This document shows positions 45,610 to 63,265 of a stretch of DNA of 64,000 bases, piece after piece. Location: NCBI RefSeq assembly GCF_020037015.1, contig NZ_JAIQDE010000019.1:62001-126000 (forward strand), written 5' to 3'. The DNA is from Corallococcus sp. AS-1-6 (GTDB lineage Bacteria > Myxococcota > Myxococcia > Myxococcales > Myxococcaceae). The notes beneath the pieces were generated by a model that did not search any database, was not told where the DNA came from, and was given only the letters and a program-made list of their open reading frames with translations. The position numbers and the translations under genes are program-made. Positions within the stretch are counted from its first letter, which is position 1; each line of letters opens with the position of its first letter.

Positions 45610-46659
45610 TCACCCCGGCTTCTGCCGCCAGGCGGCCTGGTAGAGGAGGTCCATGCGGTTCTCGATGCCCAGCTTGGGGAAGATGTTGCGCAGGTGCGTC
45701 TTCACCGTGTTGAGCGTCAGGCCCAGGTCCTCGGCGATGAGCTCGTTCGTCCAGTTGCAGAGGACCCCCTGGACCACGTCCAGCTCGCGCCGGGAGAGCT
45801 TCTGCCGCCAGGGCTCCGGCAGCGGGATGGCCCGCGAGCACTCCTGCAACACCAGCCCCCAGGGCTGGTGGCCGCGCTGCTCCGGCAGCTCCACGAACGT
45901 CACCTTCAGGTCGTGCTTCGCCCCGGAGCGCGTCCACGTGTCCATGCCCGGGGGCCGCTTCGCTCCCAAAGCCTGGAGACGCGTCAGGTGCTCGCGCAGC
46001 GCCTGGGGCAGCCGGGAGTCATCCGCCTTCAGCTCGTCCGGGTACCAGCGCCGCAGGAGCTCCGTGGCCCCCGGGGTCCTCAGCTTCTCGTGCTCCGGTG
46101 GCTCCACCACGACGCACTCGGCGCCCTGCTGGCGGAAGAGGGCGTCCAGCAGGTCTCCCCGCATCGCCTCGTGTCCGAACAGCCGGCAGTTGCGCACCGT
46201 GTTCGCCAGGTAGGGCGTCAGGTCCTCCAGCAGGGCCTGCTCCCTTTCGGAGAAGGGCAGGGCGTGCTCCCGGTACAGCGTGAAGCCGCCGTGCCAGTCC
46301 TCGCTCAGGTCCAGGAGCACCGCCAGCACGTGCTCCAGGGGCAGCCCCATCTCCCGGCAGCGCAGGGACAGGAGGTTGCGCTTCAATTCCTTGCTCGACA
46401 GCGGGTTCGTGGCGCGCGCGGCGCCCACCGTGGCCAGCTCCGGGTAGTGCGTGAAGAGGATGCCCGGGGCACCCAATCCCATCCACTCGTAGTGCCCGGG
46501 CCGCTCCGGCCTGGACACGCACAGGGCCGCGTAGTCACAGGGCAGAAGCCGCGTGAGGATTCCCTGGGCACGGGCCAGGACCTCGGTCAGGTCCAGCGAG
46601 CTGGAGAGTGCCCGGGTCAGCTCGAGCACGAGCCCCTGTTCGTGCGCGGTAAGGTTCAT
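45610..46659 (-). CDS. LuxR-type transcriptional regulator with GAF-like sensor
   Basis: 349 residues. The N-terminal ~180 residues resemble a GAF domain (LTRALSSSLDLTEVLARAQGILTRLLPCDYAALCV). The C-terminal LuxR HTH is clear at ~283-345: LSRRELDVVQGVLCNWTNELIAEDLGLTLNTVKTHLRNIFPKLGI, with the usual RE and TVKTHL residues. The ligand is unknown. It converges with the HDO gene (20-bp gap) and may regulate the neighbouring metabolic or NRPS genes. Confidence 0.88.
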   Translation of the reverse strand: MNLTAHEQGLVLELTRALSSSLDLTEVLARAQGILTRLLPCDYAALCVSRPERPGHYEWMGLGAPGILFTHYPELATVGAARATNPLSSKELKRNLLSLRCREMGLPLEHVLAVLLDLSEDWHGGFTLYREHALPFSEREQALLEDLTPYLANTVRNCRLFGHEAMRGDLLDALFRQQGAECVVVEPPEHEKLRTPGATELLRRWYPDELKADDSRLPQALREHLTRLQALGAKRPPGMDTWTRSGAKHDLKVTFVELPEQRGHQPWGLVLQECSRAIPLPEPWRQKLSRRELDVVQGVLCNWTNELIAEDLGLTLNTVKTHLRNIFPKLGIENRMDLLYQAAWRQKPG

Positions 46660-46740
46660 CCGACGGGCCTCCTTCCAACCGGTCCATGCAAGGACTTAGC
46701 GGTCGGAGGGCCCGGGAATCTGTCCCCCACAATGGGTATG

Positions 46741-46768
46741 GACGGGCTTCACTCCCATGAAGCCCGTC
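46741..46768 (-). terminator. Hairpin downstream of the Asn/Ser-rich secreted protein gene
   Basis: GACGGGCTTCA and TGAAGCCCGTC form an 11-bp perfect stem with a 6-nt loop, 40 bp past the stop of the secreted protein gene and before the LuxR promoter region. No T-run, so termination is probable rather than certain. Confidence 0.55.
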
Positions 46769-46808
46769 CGCGCCTGTCATTGCGGTGTCTATCGAAGCGG
46801 GGAGGCCG

Positions 46809-47258
46809 CTAGTTGCCCGCGCTGCCTTCCACCGGCGGGGTGCCCGTGGTGGGGCTGGCGGAGCTGCCCATGTTCTTGTTCTGGTCCCAGGCCGGCGGCG
46901 TCACTTCCATCTGAGCCCCCTTGTTGCCCGGGGTGCCCGAGTTCGGGGCCCCCGGCTCCGCGGCGGCCGAGTGGTCGCTGGTGCTGTTGCTCCCCTGCTC
47001 GGTGGAGCCGGAGCCGCCCACGCCTTCATCGACGCGGCCCGGGTCCACGGCGTTGTCGTCCACCTCGTCCGCGGACTGGAGGTCCTCCGAGGCGGCGCCC
47101 GAGCCGCCCGTGGCCTTGTCCCAGCGCTCCGCGCTGTCCTGGGGCGCGTCCGTGGACGGCTCCTGGAGGGGCGGCGTTTCGTGGTCGGTGTGGCTCTGCG
47201 CGAACGCCTGACCGGAAAACGCGAGTGTCGCCAGTGCTGCCATCAGGGGGAGCTTCAT
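46809..47258 (-). CDS. Exported low-complexity hypothetical protein
   Basis: 149 residues. A classical Sec signal peptide (KLPLMAALATLAFSGQAFAQ) leads to an acidic, Ser/Gly/Asp/Pro-rich, probably disordered mature chain with no cysteine. AAGGAGAG just before the ATG at 47258 supports the start. No family recognised; it could be a periplasmic or matrix component. Confidence 0.68.
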   Translation of the reverse strand: MKLPLMAALATLAFSGQAFAQSHTDHETPPLQEPSTDAPQDSAERWDKATGGSGAASEDLQSADEVDDNAVDPGRVDEGVGGSGSTEQGSNSTSDHSAAAEPGAPNSGTPGNKGAQMEVTPPAWDQNKNMGSSASPTTGTPPVEGSAGN

Positions 47259-47354
47259 GGGTGGCTCTCCTTCGAAGAACGTGTGTGCTTCGAAGGTGGC
47301 GACCGTCGGGTGGGAAACAAGCGCTCGACGCACACCCGGCCTTGAGCCGTGTCC

Positions 47355-47377
47355 CCGCCTGCTGTGCGGGCAGGCGG
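47355..47377 (-). terminator. GC-rich hairpin at the end of the biosynthetic operon
   Basis: CCGCCTGC and GCAGGCGG form an 8-bp stem with a 7-nt loop, beginning 4 bp after the stop of the last hydrolase gene. Position fits a terminator for the PKS-NRPS operon. No U-tract is present. Confidence 0.45.
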
Positions 47378-47380
47378 CCG

Positions 47381-48220
47381 TCAGCCCGTCAGTGCACGTG
47401 GGGGAACCGTGCCCACGGCCCAGGCGGTGAGCTTGCGCATGAGCTCCGTGCGGTCCTCCGGCACGGAGAAGAGGTGGTCCGCGCGCGGGTAGAAGGCGTA
47501 GGTGACGCGGCCCTCCAGCTTCAGCGGCGAGAGCATCTCGTAGAACTGGCCCTCGTGGTTGAAGGACAGCCCCATGCCTCCGGAGAACACGAAGCACAGG
47601 CTGACGCCGCGCTCCAGCAGGTGCTTGTAGTCCTGCGTCAGCCGCGAGCGCTCCGGGTACTCGCGCGTGTAGACCTCGTCGGCCTCGCCGGCCTCGCGCA
47701 GTTGGGCGGGCAGCCTGCGCTTGCGCAGGAAGCGCGTCCACCGGCGGGGGCTCAGGTAGCGCAGGTGGAAGCGCAGGTGGTAGCCCAGCGTGCGGTACGT
47801 GTAGCCGTCGATGAAGGCCGCGCCCACCACGCGCGGATCCTCCACCGTCACCGCGTGCGCGCTGTCCACGCCGGAGCACAGACCCATCAGCACGAAGCGC
47901 TTCTGGCCCTTCTTCTGCTCCAGGTGGTCGAGCGCCGCGCGCGTCTCCTCGCGTGCGCGCTGGAACTCGTCGGCGCCGCCCTCGCGGCGGGGGCGGCTGT
48001 CACCCAGGCCGGACAGGTCGAAGCGCAGCGTGGAGATGCCGCGCCCAGCCAGTTGTCGCGCCAGCTCCACCCACAGCCGGTACGGGCCCACGTGGTGGTT
48101 GAGGCCCACGTTGGACAGCACCACCGTGGGCGCCTCCGGCAGGACCTTCGCCGGATCCGGCTCCGTGAGGATGCCCACCAGGCTCTGCTCGGGGCCGAAG
48201 GTACAGATGCGCTCGCGCAT
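47381..48220 (-). CDS. Alpha/beta hydrolase, exosortase-system hydrolase 1-like
   Basis: 279 residues with an alpha/beta hydrolase core: VVLSNVGLNHHVGPYRLWVE, TLRFDLSGLGDS and a nucleophile elbow GLCSG (113-117), where Cys115 occupies the usual Ser position. A C-terminal His is seen in PRADHLFSVP. This elbow resembles hydrolase 1 of exosortase A loci, but here the gene closes an NRPS operon. Start ATG 48220 overlaps the upstream stop by 1 bp (TGATG). It may act in trans to release or edit the peptide (inference). Confidence 0.75.
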   Translation of the reverse strand: MRERICTFGPEQSLVGILTEPDPAKVLPEAPTVVLSNVGLNHHVGPYRLWVELARQLAGRGISTLRFDLSGLGDSRPRREGGADEFQRAREETRAALDHLEQKKGQKRFVLMGLCSGVDSAHAVTVEDPRVVGAAFIDGYTYRTLGYHLRFHLRYLSPRRWTRFLRKRRLPAQLREAGEADEVYTREYPERSRLTQDYKHLLERGVSLCFVFSGGMGLSFNHEGQFYEMLSPLKLEGRVTYAFYPRADHLFSVPEDRTELMRKLTAWAVGTVPPRALTG

Positions 48221-48996
48221 CACGCGGCCTCCTTCAGGAGCGTGGTGATGGTCTGCAGGATGCGGTTGGACAGGAGCGCGGACTCCTGGCCGCCCGCGCC
48301 CTCCTCGGGCACCAGGTGGTGCTGGAAGGGCAGGCCCGTCTTCTCCAGGCGCTCCTGGAGCCGCTGGTATCCGGGCTTGGGCGCGCTGACCACCAGGTGC
48401 GTGCGCGTGGACGGCCACGCGGGCAGCGCGGCCAGGTCCAGCGCGAGGATGTCGTCGCGCAGGGCGCGGGGGAACGGGAAGCCGAGCAGCTCCTCTCGCA
48501 CCTCCAGCGGGCTCTCGGGCCGGGGGAAGAGGGTGAGGGTGTCCCGGCGCTGCTGGAGCAGCTCCAGCTCCTGGAGCCAGGCCTCGCCCTCCACCAGGGG
48601 CTCCCAGAGCACGAGCGCGGCGGTGGACAGTCCCTCCACGGCGGCGCGCACCGCGAGCGCCGCGCCCAGCCGCAGGCCCACGAGCGCCACGCGCTGCACG
48701 CCCGTCACGTCCTGCAGTTCATTGACGGCGTTGCGGAGGTCCTGGACCCACGTGGCCACGCGGCCCTCGTGGCCCTCTCCGGCCGAGTCCCCCGTGCCGT
48801 AGTAGTCGAAGCGGAAGACGTGGAAGCCCTCGCGCGCGAGCATCCCGGCCAGCTTCCGGAAGGCCCAGTGCGTCAACATGTACTCCTGTGCGGCGGGATA
48901 GCAGAGCACCACCCCGGTGGAGCGCTCGGCGCCCTGCGCGGGGTGGTGCACGCCGAAGAGCTGTCGTTCGGAGGTGCCGAAGAAGCAGGGCGTCAC
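48220..48996 (-). CDS. Alpha/beta hydrolase, exosortase-system hydrolase 2-like, no Ser nucleophile
   Basis: 258 residues. Oxyanion-region VVLCYPAAQEYMLTHWAFRKLA and FRFDYYGTGDSAGEG are typical of serine hydrolases acting on acyl substrates. The elbow is GLRLG (107-111), with Arg where Ser is expected, so classical serine catalysis is unlikely; hydrolase 2 of exosortase A loci shares this feature. GTG start with GAGGAG ~12 nt upstream. It lies 28 bp after the NRPS gene. Confidence 0.75.
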   Translation of the reverse strand: MTPCFFGTSERQLFGVHHPAQGAERSTGVVLCYPAAQEYMLTHWAFRKLAGMLAREGFHVFRFDYYGTGDSAGEGHEGRVATWVQDLRNAVNELQDVTGVQRVALVGLRLGAALAVRAAVEGLSTAALVLWEPLVEGEAWLQELELLQQRRDTLTLFPRPESPLEVREELLGFPFPRALRDDILALDLAALPAWPSTRTHLVVSAPKPGYQRLQERLEKTGLPFQHHLVPEEGAGGQESALLSNRILQTITTLLKEAA

Positions 48997-49024
48997 GGTT
49001 GAACCAATCTCCTCGGTGGGCCGC

Positions 49025-52000
49025 TCAGTCCGAGCGCCCCGGCAGTTTCCCCTTCAGCTTATTGAACAAGCGTTGCGCCAGGGGGACAGAAGTCTCCGGG
49101 GTGGCAATCTTTGTCTGCTCGACGGGCTGCGCCCTGGCGGCGGTCGTGGGCGCTGGCGCCGCGGGCGTGAGCTGCGAGGCCACCTGCTCCAGCGTGTTGA
49201 GCAGCAGCGTGCGCGGGTGCAGCTCCTGGTTCAGCTCCTTCCGCACGCGCATCACCACCTGGAAGGACAGGAGCGAGTGACCGCCGATGTTGAAGAAGTT
49301 GTCGTGCACGCCCACCTGCGCGATGCCGAGCACCTCCCGCCAGATGCGCGCCAGGTGCTGCTCCGTCGGCGTGCGCGGCGCGACGAAGGCGTCCTCGACG
49401 GGACGCGCGGTGCCCGCCGGAGCCGGCAGGGCCTTGCGGTCCACCTTGCCGTTCGGCGTGAGCGGCAGCGCCTCCAGCTCCACGAAGTGCTGCGGCACCA
49501 TGTACTGGGGCAACTGCGAGCGCAGGTGCTTGCGCAGCTCCGTGTCCGTGTAGGCCTGTCCCGGCTTCGTCACCAGGTATGCGACGAGGCGGCGGTCACC
49601 GGGGCGGTCCTCGCGGACGAGGGCCACGGCCTGGGCCAGGGACGGGTGCGAGGCGAGCGCCGCTTCGACTTCACCCAGCTCGATGCGGAAGCCGCGCAGC
49701 TTCACCTGCGAGTCATTGCGGCCCAGGTACTCCACGGTGCCGTCGGCCAGCCACCGGGCCAGATCGCCCGTGCGGTACATGCGCTCGCCAGGGCGGAAGG
49801 GGTTGGGCAGGAAGCGCTCCTGCGTCAACTCGGGGCGGTGGAGGTAGCCCAGCGTCACGCCGTCGCCGCCGATGTACAGCTCGCCCGCGACCCCCACCGG
49901 CACGGGAGCCAGGTGCGAGTCGAGGAGGTAGAGCTGGGTGTTGGCGATGGGGCGGCCGATGCGGATGGAGGAGAGCGGAGGCTGCACGCGCCAGGTGGTG
50001 GACCAGACGGTGGTCTCCGTGGGGCCGTACATGTTCCACAGGCTGCCGACGCGGGCGAGCAGGGCTTCGGCCAATTCACGAGGAAGGGCCTCGCCACCGC
50101 AGAGGGCCTTGAAGCCGGGGCGGGGCTGCCAGCCGGCCTCCAGCAGCAGGCGCCAGGTGGAGGGCGTGGCCTGCATGACGGTGACGGCGTTGGACTCCAG
50201 CGCGGCCTTGAGGAGCGCGCCATCGGAGGCGGTGTCGCGCGAGGCGAGCACCACCTGGGCGCCGGTGGTGAGGGGCAGCAGCAGCTCCAGCACGGCGATG
50301 TCGAAGGAGAGCGTGGTGACGGCCAGCAGGACGTCTTGCGAGGACAGGCCCGGGGCCTCCTGCATGGCGCCGAGGAAGTTCACCACCGCGCGGTGCGGCA
50401 CGCGCACGCCCTTGGGCTTGCCCGTCGAACCCGACGTGTAGATGACGTACGCCACGGCCTCCGGCGTGACACCGGGAGCCTCGGGGGCCGTGTCCGCCTG
50501 CGACGTGGTGTCCTCGACGAAGAGGGACTTCGCCGTGGTGGAGGGCAGGGTGCTCTGGAGCGCGCGCTGGGTGAGCACGAGCGAGAGCTTCGCGTCCTCG
50601 ACCATGAAGGCCAGGCGCTCCGCCGGGAAGCCGGGATCGAGCGGGACGTAGCCCGCGCCCGCTTCAAGAATGCCCAGCAGGCCCACCACCATGTCCGGAC
50701 CGCGCTCGGTGAAGAGACCGACGAGGCTCCCGGCGGTGACACCCTCCTGCTTCAGCGCGTTCGCCACCTGGTGGCTGCGCTGGAGGAGCTGCTGGTACGT
50801 GAGCGTCACGGCGCCGGAGCGCAGGGCCACCGCGTCGGGCGTGGCCTGCGCCTGCGCGGCGACGAGCGTGTGGACGAAGGCGCTCCGGTCGAACGGCTTC
50901 CCGGTGGCGTTCCAGTCCACCAGCACGCGCTGCTTCTCCGTCTCGGGCAGCAGCGGCAGGCGCGACACCGGCACCTCCGCGTCGGACACCGCGGCGCGCA
51001 GCAGCGTGCGGATCTGTTCGAGCATGCGGACGACGGTGTCCCGCTCGAACAGGTCGGTGTTGTAGTCCATGCCGCCGACGATGCCGTTCGCCGTCTCCTT
51101 CACCCAGAAGCTCAGGTCCAACGGCGTCGCGTGCGCGTGCACGTGCACCTGGCCGTAGGTGAGGTCCCCCAGGCTGGAGCCGCGGTTGCGCACGTCCTGG
51201 AAGGTGAAGAACGTCTGGAACAGCGGCGTGCGGCTCAGGTCGCGCTGCACGCCCAGTTGCTGCATCAGCAGCTCGATGGGCATGTCCTGGTGGCCGAACG
51301 CCTCCATGCACGTGGTGCGCACGCGCTCCAGCAACTGCCGGAACGTCAGCTCCGGCGCGAGCTGCGTGCGCAGCACGAGCGTGTTGACGAAGAAGCCGAG
51401 CAGGTCCTCGACCTCCGGATGCGAGCGGCCCCGGATGGGCGTGCCCACCACCAGGTCCTCCTGGCCGCTGTAGCGGTGCAGCAGCGTCTTGAACGCCGTG
51501 AGCAGCACCATGTACAGCGTCGCGTTGGACTCGCGGCCCAGCTTCGTGAGGGCGTCCACCTCCGCGCCGGTGAGGACGAAGGGCTCCGTGCCGCCCTTGA
51601 GGCTCATCTGCGCGGGGCGCGGCTTGTCCGTGGGCAGCTCCAGCGCGGGCAGGTTCCCGGAGAGCTTCCCCTTCCAGTAGCGGGCCTGCCGCTCCAGCTC
51701 CTCGCCCTGGAGCCAGTTCCGGTGCCACTCGGTGAAGTCCGCGTACTGGATGGGCAGGGTGGGGAGCCTGGGGTCCTGGCCCTTGGTGAGCGCGGAGTAG
51801 ATGATGTCCAGCTCGCGCAGGAACACGTCGAACGACCACCCATCCCAGATGAGGTGATGGGGCATGAAGAAGAGGACGTGCTCGGTGGCGCCCAGGCGGA
51901 ACAGCGTCAGGCGGAACAGCGGCGCGGCGGTGATGGGGATGGACTCGTCCGCCAGCGCCTGGAGGCGGCGCAGCAGGTCCTCCTCGCGCGTGTGCGCGGG

Positions 52001-55000
52001 GACGGACTCCAGGTCCACCGGCTCCAGCTCCACCGTCAGGGACGGGGCCACGTGCTGCACCGGCGTGCCCTCGTCCCACCGCACGAAGGTGCGCAGGGCG
52101 GACTGGCGCTCCACCAGCTTGTTGAAGCTGAAGCGCAGCGCGCCCACGTCGAGTTCGCCATGGAGGCGGAACGCGGAGGGGAGGTTATAGACGGCCGTGC
52201 CGGGGTTGAGCTGCTCCAGGAACCACAGCCGCTGCTGCATCAGGGACAGCGGCGCGGGCGCGGTGCCGGCGCGGGGGGAGATGCGCTGCGCGGGGCTCGC
52301 GGCCCCGTCGTCGCCGCGCACCAGCCGGGCCAGCTTCTCCACGGTGGGCGCTTCGAACATGCGGCGCAGCGTGAGGCTGACGTCCAGGTCGCGGCTCGCG
52401 CGCGTGAGGGCCTGCGACGCCAGCAGCGAGTGCCCGCCCAGGCGGAAGAAGTCCGCCGTGACGCTCACCCGGCGCAGCCCCAGCACGTCCGCGAAGATGG
52501 CCGCGAGCTTCTGCTCCGTCTCATCGCGAGGCGCGACGAAGGCGTCCTCCTGCGACTCCACCTGCGGCGACGGCAGGGCCTTGCGGTCCACCTTGCCGTT
52601 GGGCGTGAGCGGCAGCGCGGGCAGGGCCACGAAGTGCTGCGGCACCATGTACTCCGGCAGCCCCTGCTTGAGGTGCGCGCGCAGGGCTTCATCCGCCGGG
52701 ATCGTCTGACCGGGCCGCGCGATGAGGTACGCGACGAGGCGGCGGTCGCCGGGGCGGTCCTCGCGGACGAGGGCCACGGCCTGGGCCAGGGACGGGTGCG
52801 AGGCGAGCGCCGCTTCGACTTCACCCAGCTCGATGCGGAAGCCGCGCAGCTTCACCTGCGAGTCATTGCGGCCCAGGTACTCCACGGTGCCGTCGGCCAG
52901 CCACCGGGCCAGATCGCCCGTGCGGTACATGCGCTCGCCAGGGCGGAAGGGGTTGGGCAGGAAGCGCTCCTGCGTCAACTCGGGGCGGTGGAGGTAGCCC
53001 AGCGTCACGCCGTCGCCGCCGATGTACAGCTCGCCCGCGACCCCCACCGGCACGGGAGCCAGGTGCGAGTCGAGGAGGTAGAGCTGGGTGTTGGCGATGG
53101 GGCGGCCGATGCGGATGGAGGAGAGCGGAGGCTGCACGCGCCAGGTGGTGGACCAGACGGTGGTCTCCGTGGGGCCGTACATGTTCCACAGGCTGCCGAC
53201 GCGGGCGAGCAGGGCTTCGGCCAATTCACGAGGAAGGGCCTCGCCACCGCAGAGGGCCTTGAAGCCGGGGCGGGGCTGCCAGCCGGCCTCCAGCAGCAGG
53301 CGCCAGGTGGAGGGCGTGGCCTGCATGACGGTGACGGCGTTGGACTCCAGCGCGGCCTTGAGGAGCGCGCCATCGGAGGCGGTGTCGCGCGAGGCGAGCA
53401 CCACCTGGGCACCCGTGGTGAGCGGCAGCAGCAGCTCCAGCACGGCGATGTCGAAGGAGAGCGTGGTGACGGCCAGCAGCACGTCCTGCGCACCCAGGCC
53501 CGGGGCCTCCTGCATGGCGCCGAGGAAGTTCACCACCGCGCGGTGTGGCACGCGTACGCCCTTGGGCTTGCCCGTCGAACCCGACGTGTAGATGACGTAC
53601 GCCACGGCCTCCGGCGAGACGTCCTGCGTCGGGAGCGCGGACTCGGGCTGCGAGGCCGTGTCCTCGATGAGCAGGGGCTTCACGCTCGTGGACGGCAGGG
53701 ACGCCACCAGGGCCTGCTGCGTGAGGATGGTGGAGAGCTTCGCGTCCTCGACCATGAAGGCCAGACGCTCCGCCGGGAAGCCAGGGTCGAGCGGGACGTA
53801 ACCCGCGCCGGCCTCGAGGATGCCCAGCAGGCCCACGACCATGTCCGCGCCGCGGTTCGTGAAGAGGCCGACGAGGCTCCCCGCCGCGACGCCCTCCTGC
53901 TTCAGCGCGTGCGCCACCTGATGGGCGCGCTGGGTGAGCTGCTGGTACGTGAGCGTCACGTCCCCCGCGCGCAGGGCCACCGCGTCGGGCGTGGCCCGGG
54001 CCTGCGCGGCCACGAGCGAATGGACGAACGCGCTCCGGTCGAACGGCTTCCCGGTGGCGTTCCAGTCCACCAGCACGCGCTGCTTCTCCGCCTCGGGCAG
54101 CAGCGGCAGGCGCGACACGGGCGCTTCCGCGTCGGCGACCACGCCCCGCAGCAGCTCTTCGTAACATGCCATCCAGCGGCGGACGGTGGAGCCATCGAAG
54201 AGGTCGGTGTTGTACTGGCACTCGAGCACGACGCGGCCATGGGCCTCGGCCGCGTTGATGAAGAGGTCGAAGTTCTCGTAGTGGCGCGGGTTGCTCGCCA
54301 GGGTGCAGGTGAGGCCCTGGAACTCCAACTGCTCGCCCGTGACGGCCTGGTCCACGTTGAACAGCACGTTGACCAGCGGCAGGCGGCTGGGGTCGCGCGG
54401 CAGCGCCAGTTGCTTGAGCAGCGTGCCGAACGTGTACTCCTGGTGCTCGTAGGCATCGAGCATCGTGGTGCGCAGTTGCTTGAGCACCTGCGTGAAGGGC
54501 GCCTCCGCGGCCACGTTGCTGCGCAGGGGCAGCGCGTTCACGCAGTGCCCCACCAGGTCCTTCAGCCCGGCCACGGACTGGCCCGCGGCGGGGATGGCCA
54601 CCACCACGTCCTCCAGCCCCGTCAGCCGGTGCAGGAGCGCCTTGAAGCCCGCCAGCAGCGTGGTGAAGAAGCTGCCGCCGTGCTTCGCGCCCACGCGCTT
54701 GAGTTGCTCCACGAGCGCGGGCTCCAGCACGCAGTCCTCACGCCGGGAGCTGTACGTCTTCGACGGCGGACGGCGCCGGTCCAACGGCAGCTCCAGCACC
54801 GGCAGCGTGCCGGAGAACTGCTTCAGCCAGTAGCGCTCGTGCTCGGCGTACTCCGGCGTGGTGGCAAGCCGGGCCTGCGCGCGGGCGTAGTCGCTGAACG
54901 TGGGCGCGGGTGACAGCGTGTACGGGGTGCGCCGCGCGTGCGCCGAATAGAACGTCGCCAGGTCGCGCAGCATCACCGCCATGGACCAGCCGTCGCACAC

Positions 55001-55476
55001 GATGTGGTGCGCGGTCAGCGTCAGCAGGTGCTCCTGCGCGGACAGCCGGGCCAGGCGCGGACGCAGGAGCGGCCCTGCTTCCAGGGGCAGCGGCGTCTCC
55101 ACCTCCTGGGCCACGAGCTCCCGGACGCGGGCGTCGCGCTCGGAGGGCGGCAGCGCGTCCAGCGCGAGGACTTCCAGCGGGAAGGGCGTGGAGGCGGCCA
55201 CGCACAGCGTGAGGCCATCCGCGCTGAACGTGGTGCGCAGCGCTTCGTGGCGCTCGCTCAGGTCCTGGAGCGCGGAGCGCAGGCACTCGACGTCCAGCGG
55301 GCCGTGCAGCCGCACGGACATGGACTCGTTGAAGGCGCACGACGCGTCCGGGCCCATCTGCACGCCGGTCCACACCTCGCGCTGGGGCTCGGTGGACGGC
55401 GCGGTGAGCAGCAGCGCGGGCCCGGCGAACGGATCGAAGTCGTCGGGCAGGTCCTGGATCGGGGTCGCGGGGGTCT

Positions 55477-55480
<4 letters not shown>
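49025..55480 (-). CDS. NRPS, C-A-PCP-C-A-PCP, both modules predicted for glycine
   Basis: 2,151 residues. C1 ~20-440 (HHIVCDG at 158), A1 ~480-970, PCP1 with Ser1018 (GGHSL), C2 ~1075-1495 (HHLIWDG at 1208), A2 ~1530-2020, PCP2 with Ser2069, then a ~75-residue tail and no thioesterase. Pocket residues aligned by eye to GrsA read D-I-L-Q-L-G-M-V-W-K in both A domains, close to the glycine code. The A domains are almost the same, with a 662-bp identical DNA tract. The ATG overlaps the PKS-NRPS stop by 4 bp. No epimerase or methyltransferase. Confidence 0.93.
49599..50260. repeat. Direct repeat copy 1 inside the second NRPS adenylation domain
   Basis: 662 bp with no base difference from 52749-53410, offset exactly 3,150 bp (1,050 codons). 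It encodes A2 from after the A4 motif to about A8. Flanks on both sides show scattered substitutions, so identity drops at the ends. Confidence 0.93.
52749..53410. repeat. Direct repeat copy 2 inside the first NRPS adenylation domain
   Basis: Partner of 49599-50260. Identical over the whole tract, with mismatches resuming at the next base on each side. The sharp boundaries suggest gene conversion or recent module duplication. Confidence 0.93.
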
Positions 55481-62304
<6,824 letters not shown>

Positions 62305-62386
62305 GCCATGCCTGGAATGGAATGATCGCGGCCGGGCAGATTTCTTACCGCCGGACGGCCCCTCGCCCGCTCCCCAACCACCACAT

Positions 62387-63265
62387 TCAGAGAAAGCGCG
62401 AGAAGAACGCCAACACTCTGCGTGGATATTCTTCAGGGGAGGCCGGGAGGTAGCTCTCGTGCCCCGCTCCCGGCACGCGCCACTTCTCCCACGGGCCCTG
62501 CCCCTGGCGCAGCAGGTCCTCCATGGCCGCGTCCGGCACCCACGGATCCGACTCGCCCGCCACCAGCAGGACGGGGCGGCCCGCGAGCGCGGCCATGTGC
62601 CGCGCGGGCTGCACGGCGTTCACGTCCACGCCCGCGCGCTTCATCACGCCCAGCGCCGGCCACAGGCCCAGGGGACCCCAGTGGCCCAGCTCGTCCTGGA
62701 GCGCCTGCGCGGGCGCCACGGCGGCGGCCTCCACCACCACGGCCTTGAGGCGCGGGTCCTCCGCCGCGGCCTTCAGCACGGAGTAGCCCCCCAGGGAGAA
62801 CCCGAGCGCGCCGATGCGCTTCGCGTCCACCTCCGGCTGGAGCGCGGCGAAGTCCACCGCCGCCCGCACCTGCGCGGCCTCCCGGTCGCCGTAGGTGGAC
62901 ACCGTCCCGCCGCTCTCGCCGTGCGCCCCCAGGTCGAAGAGCACCAGCCCGTACCCGGCCCGGGCCAGGAAGCGGGCCTCCGGCAACAACTGCGTGCGGT
63001 TGCCCGACAGCCCGTGGACCAGGACGACGAGCGCCCCGTCGCGCGGCGGCAGGTACCAGCCCTTGAGCGGGAGGCCGTCGCGGTCCTGGAACGCCACGTC
63101 GCGCAGGCCGGCGAGCTCCGCGTCGTTCGGAGGACCGCCCACCGGCTGCCGGGGCGGGTGCACCTCCTGGGAGATGTAGCGCGCGCTGCGCACCGCGACC
63201 CAGGCGGCCATCGCCAGCAGGGCCACGCCCCCCAGCAGGAGCCCGGCGACGAGCGGACGCTTCAC
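62387..63265 (-). CDS. Membrane-anchored alpha/beta hydrolase
   Basis: 292 residues. An N-terminal TM anchor ([20 protein letters not shown]) precedes a canonical alpha/beta hydrolase: [26 protein letters not shown], nucleophile elbow GFSLGG, an acidic residue in GESDPWVP and His in GAGHESYLP. Probably an esterase or peptidase-like enzyme facing the periplasm. GTG at 63265 overlaps the stop of the DUF885 gene by 4 bp, so the two are coupled. It lies 82 bp upstream of the PKS-NRPS gene and could be read together with it; unlike the two downstream hydrolases it keeps a Ser nucleophile. Confidence 0.85.
   Translation of the reverse strand: MKRPLVAGLLLGGVALLAMAAWVAVRSARYISQEVHPPRQPVGGPPNDAELAGLRDVAFQDRDGLPLKGWYLPPRDGALVVLVHGLSGNRTQLLPEARFLARAGYGLVLFDLGAHGESGGTVSTYGDREAAQVRAAVDFAALQPEVDAKRIGALGFSLGGYSVLKAAAEDPRLKAVVVEAAAVAPAQALQDELGHWGPLGLWPALGVMKRAGVDVNAVQPARHMAALAGRPVLLVAGESDPWVPDAAMEDLLRQGQGPWEKWRVPGAGHESYLPASPEEYPRRVLAFFSRFL

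Noticed and set aside
48917..54913. Plus-strand frame of about 2,000 codons
   Set aside because: Antisense shadow of the NRPS gene; composition is repetitive Arg/Gln/His/Val with no domains.
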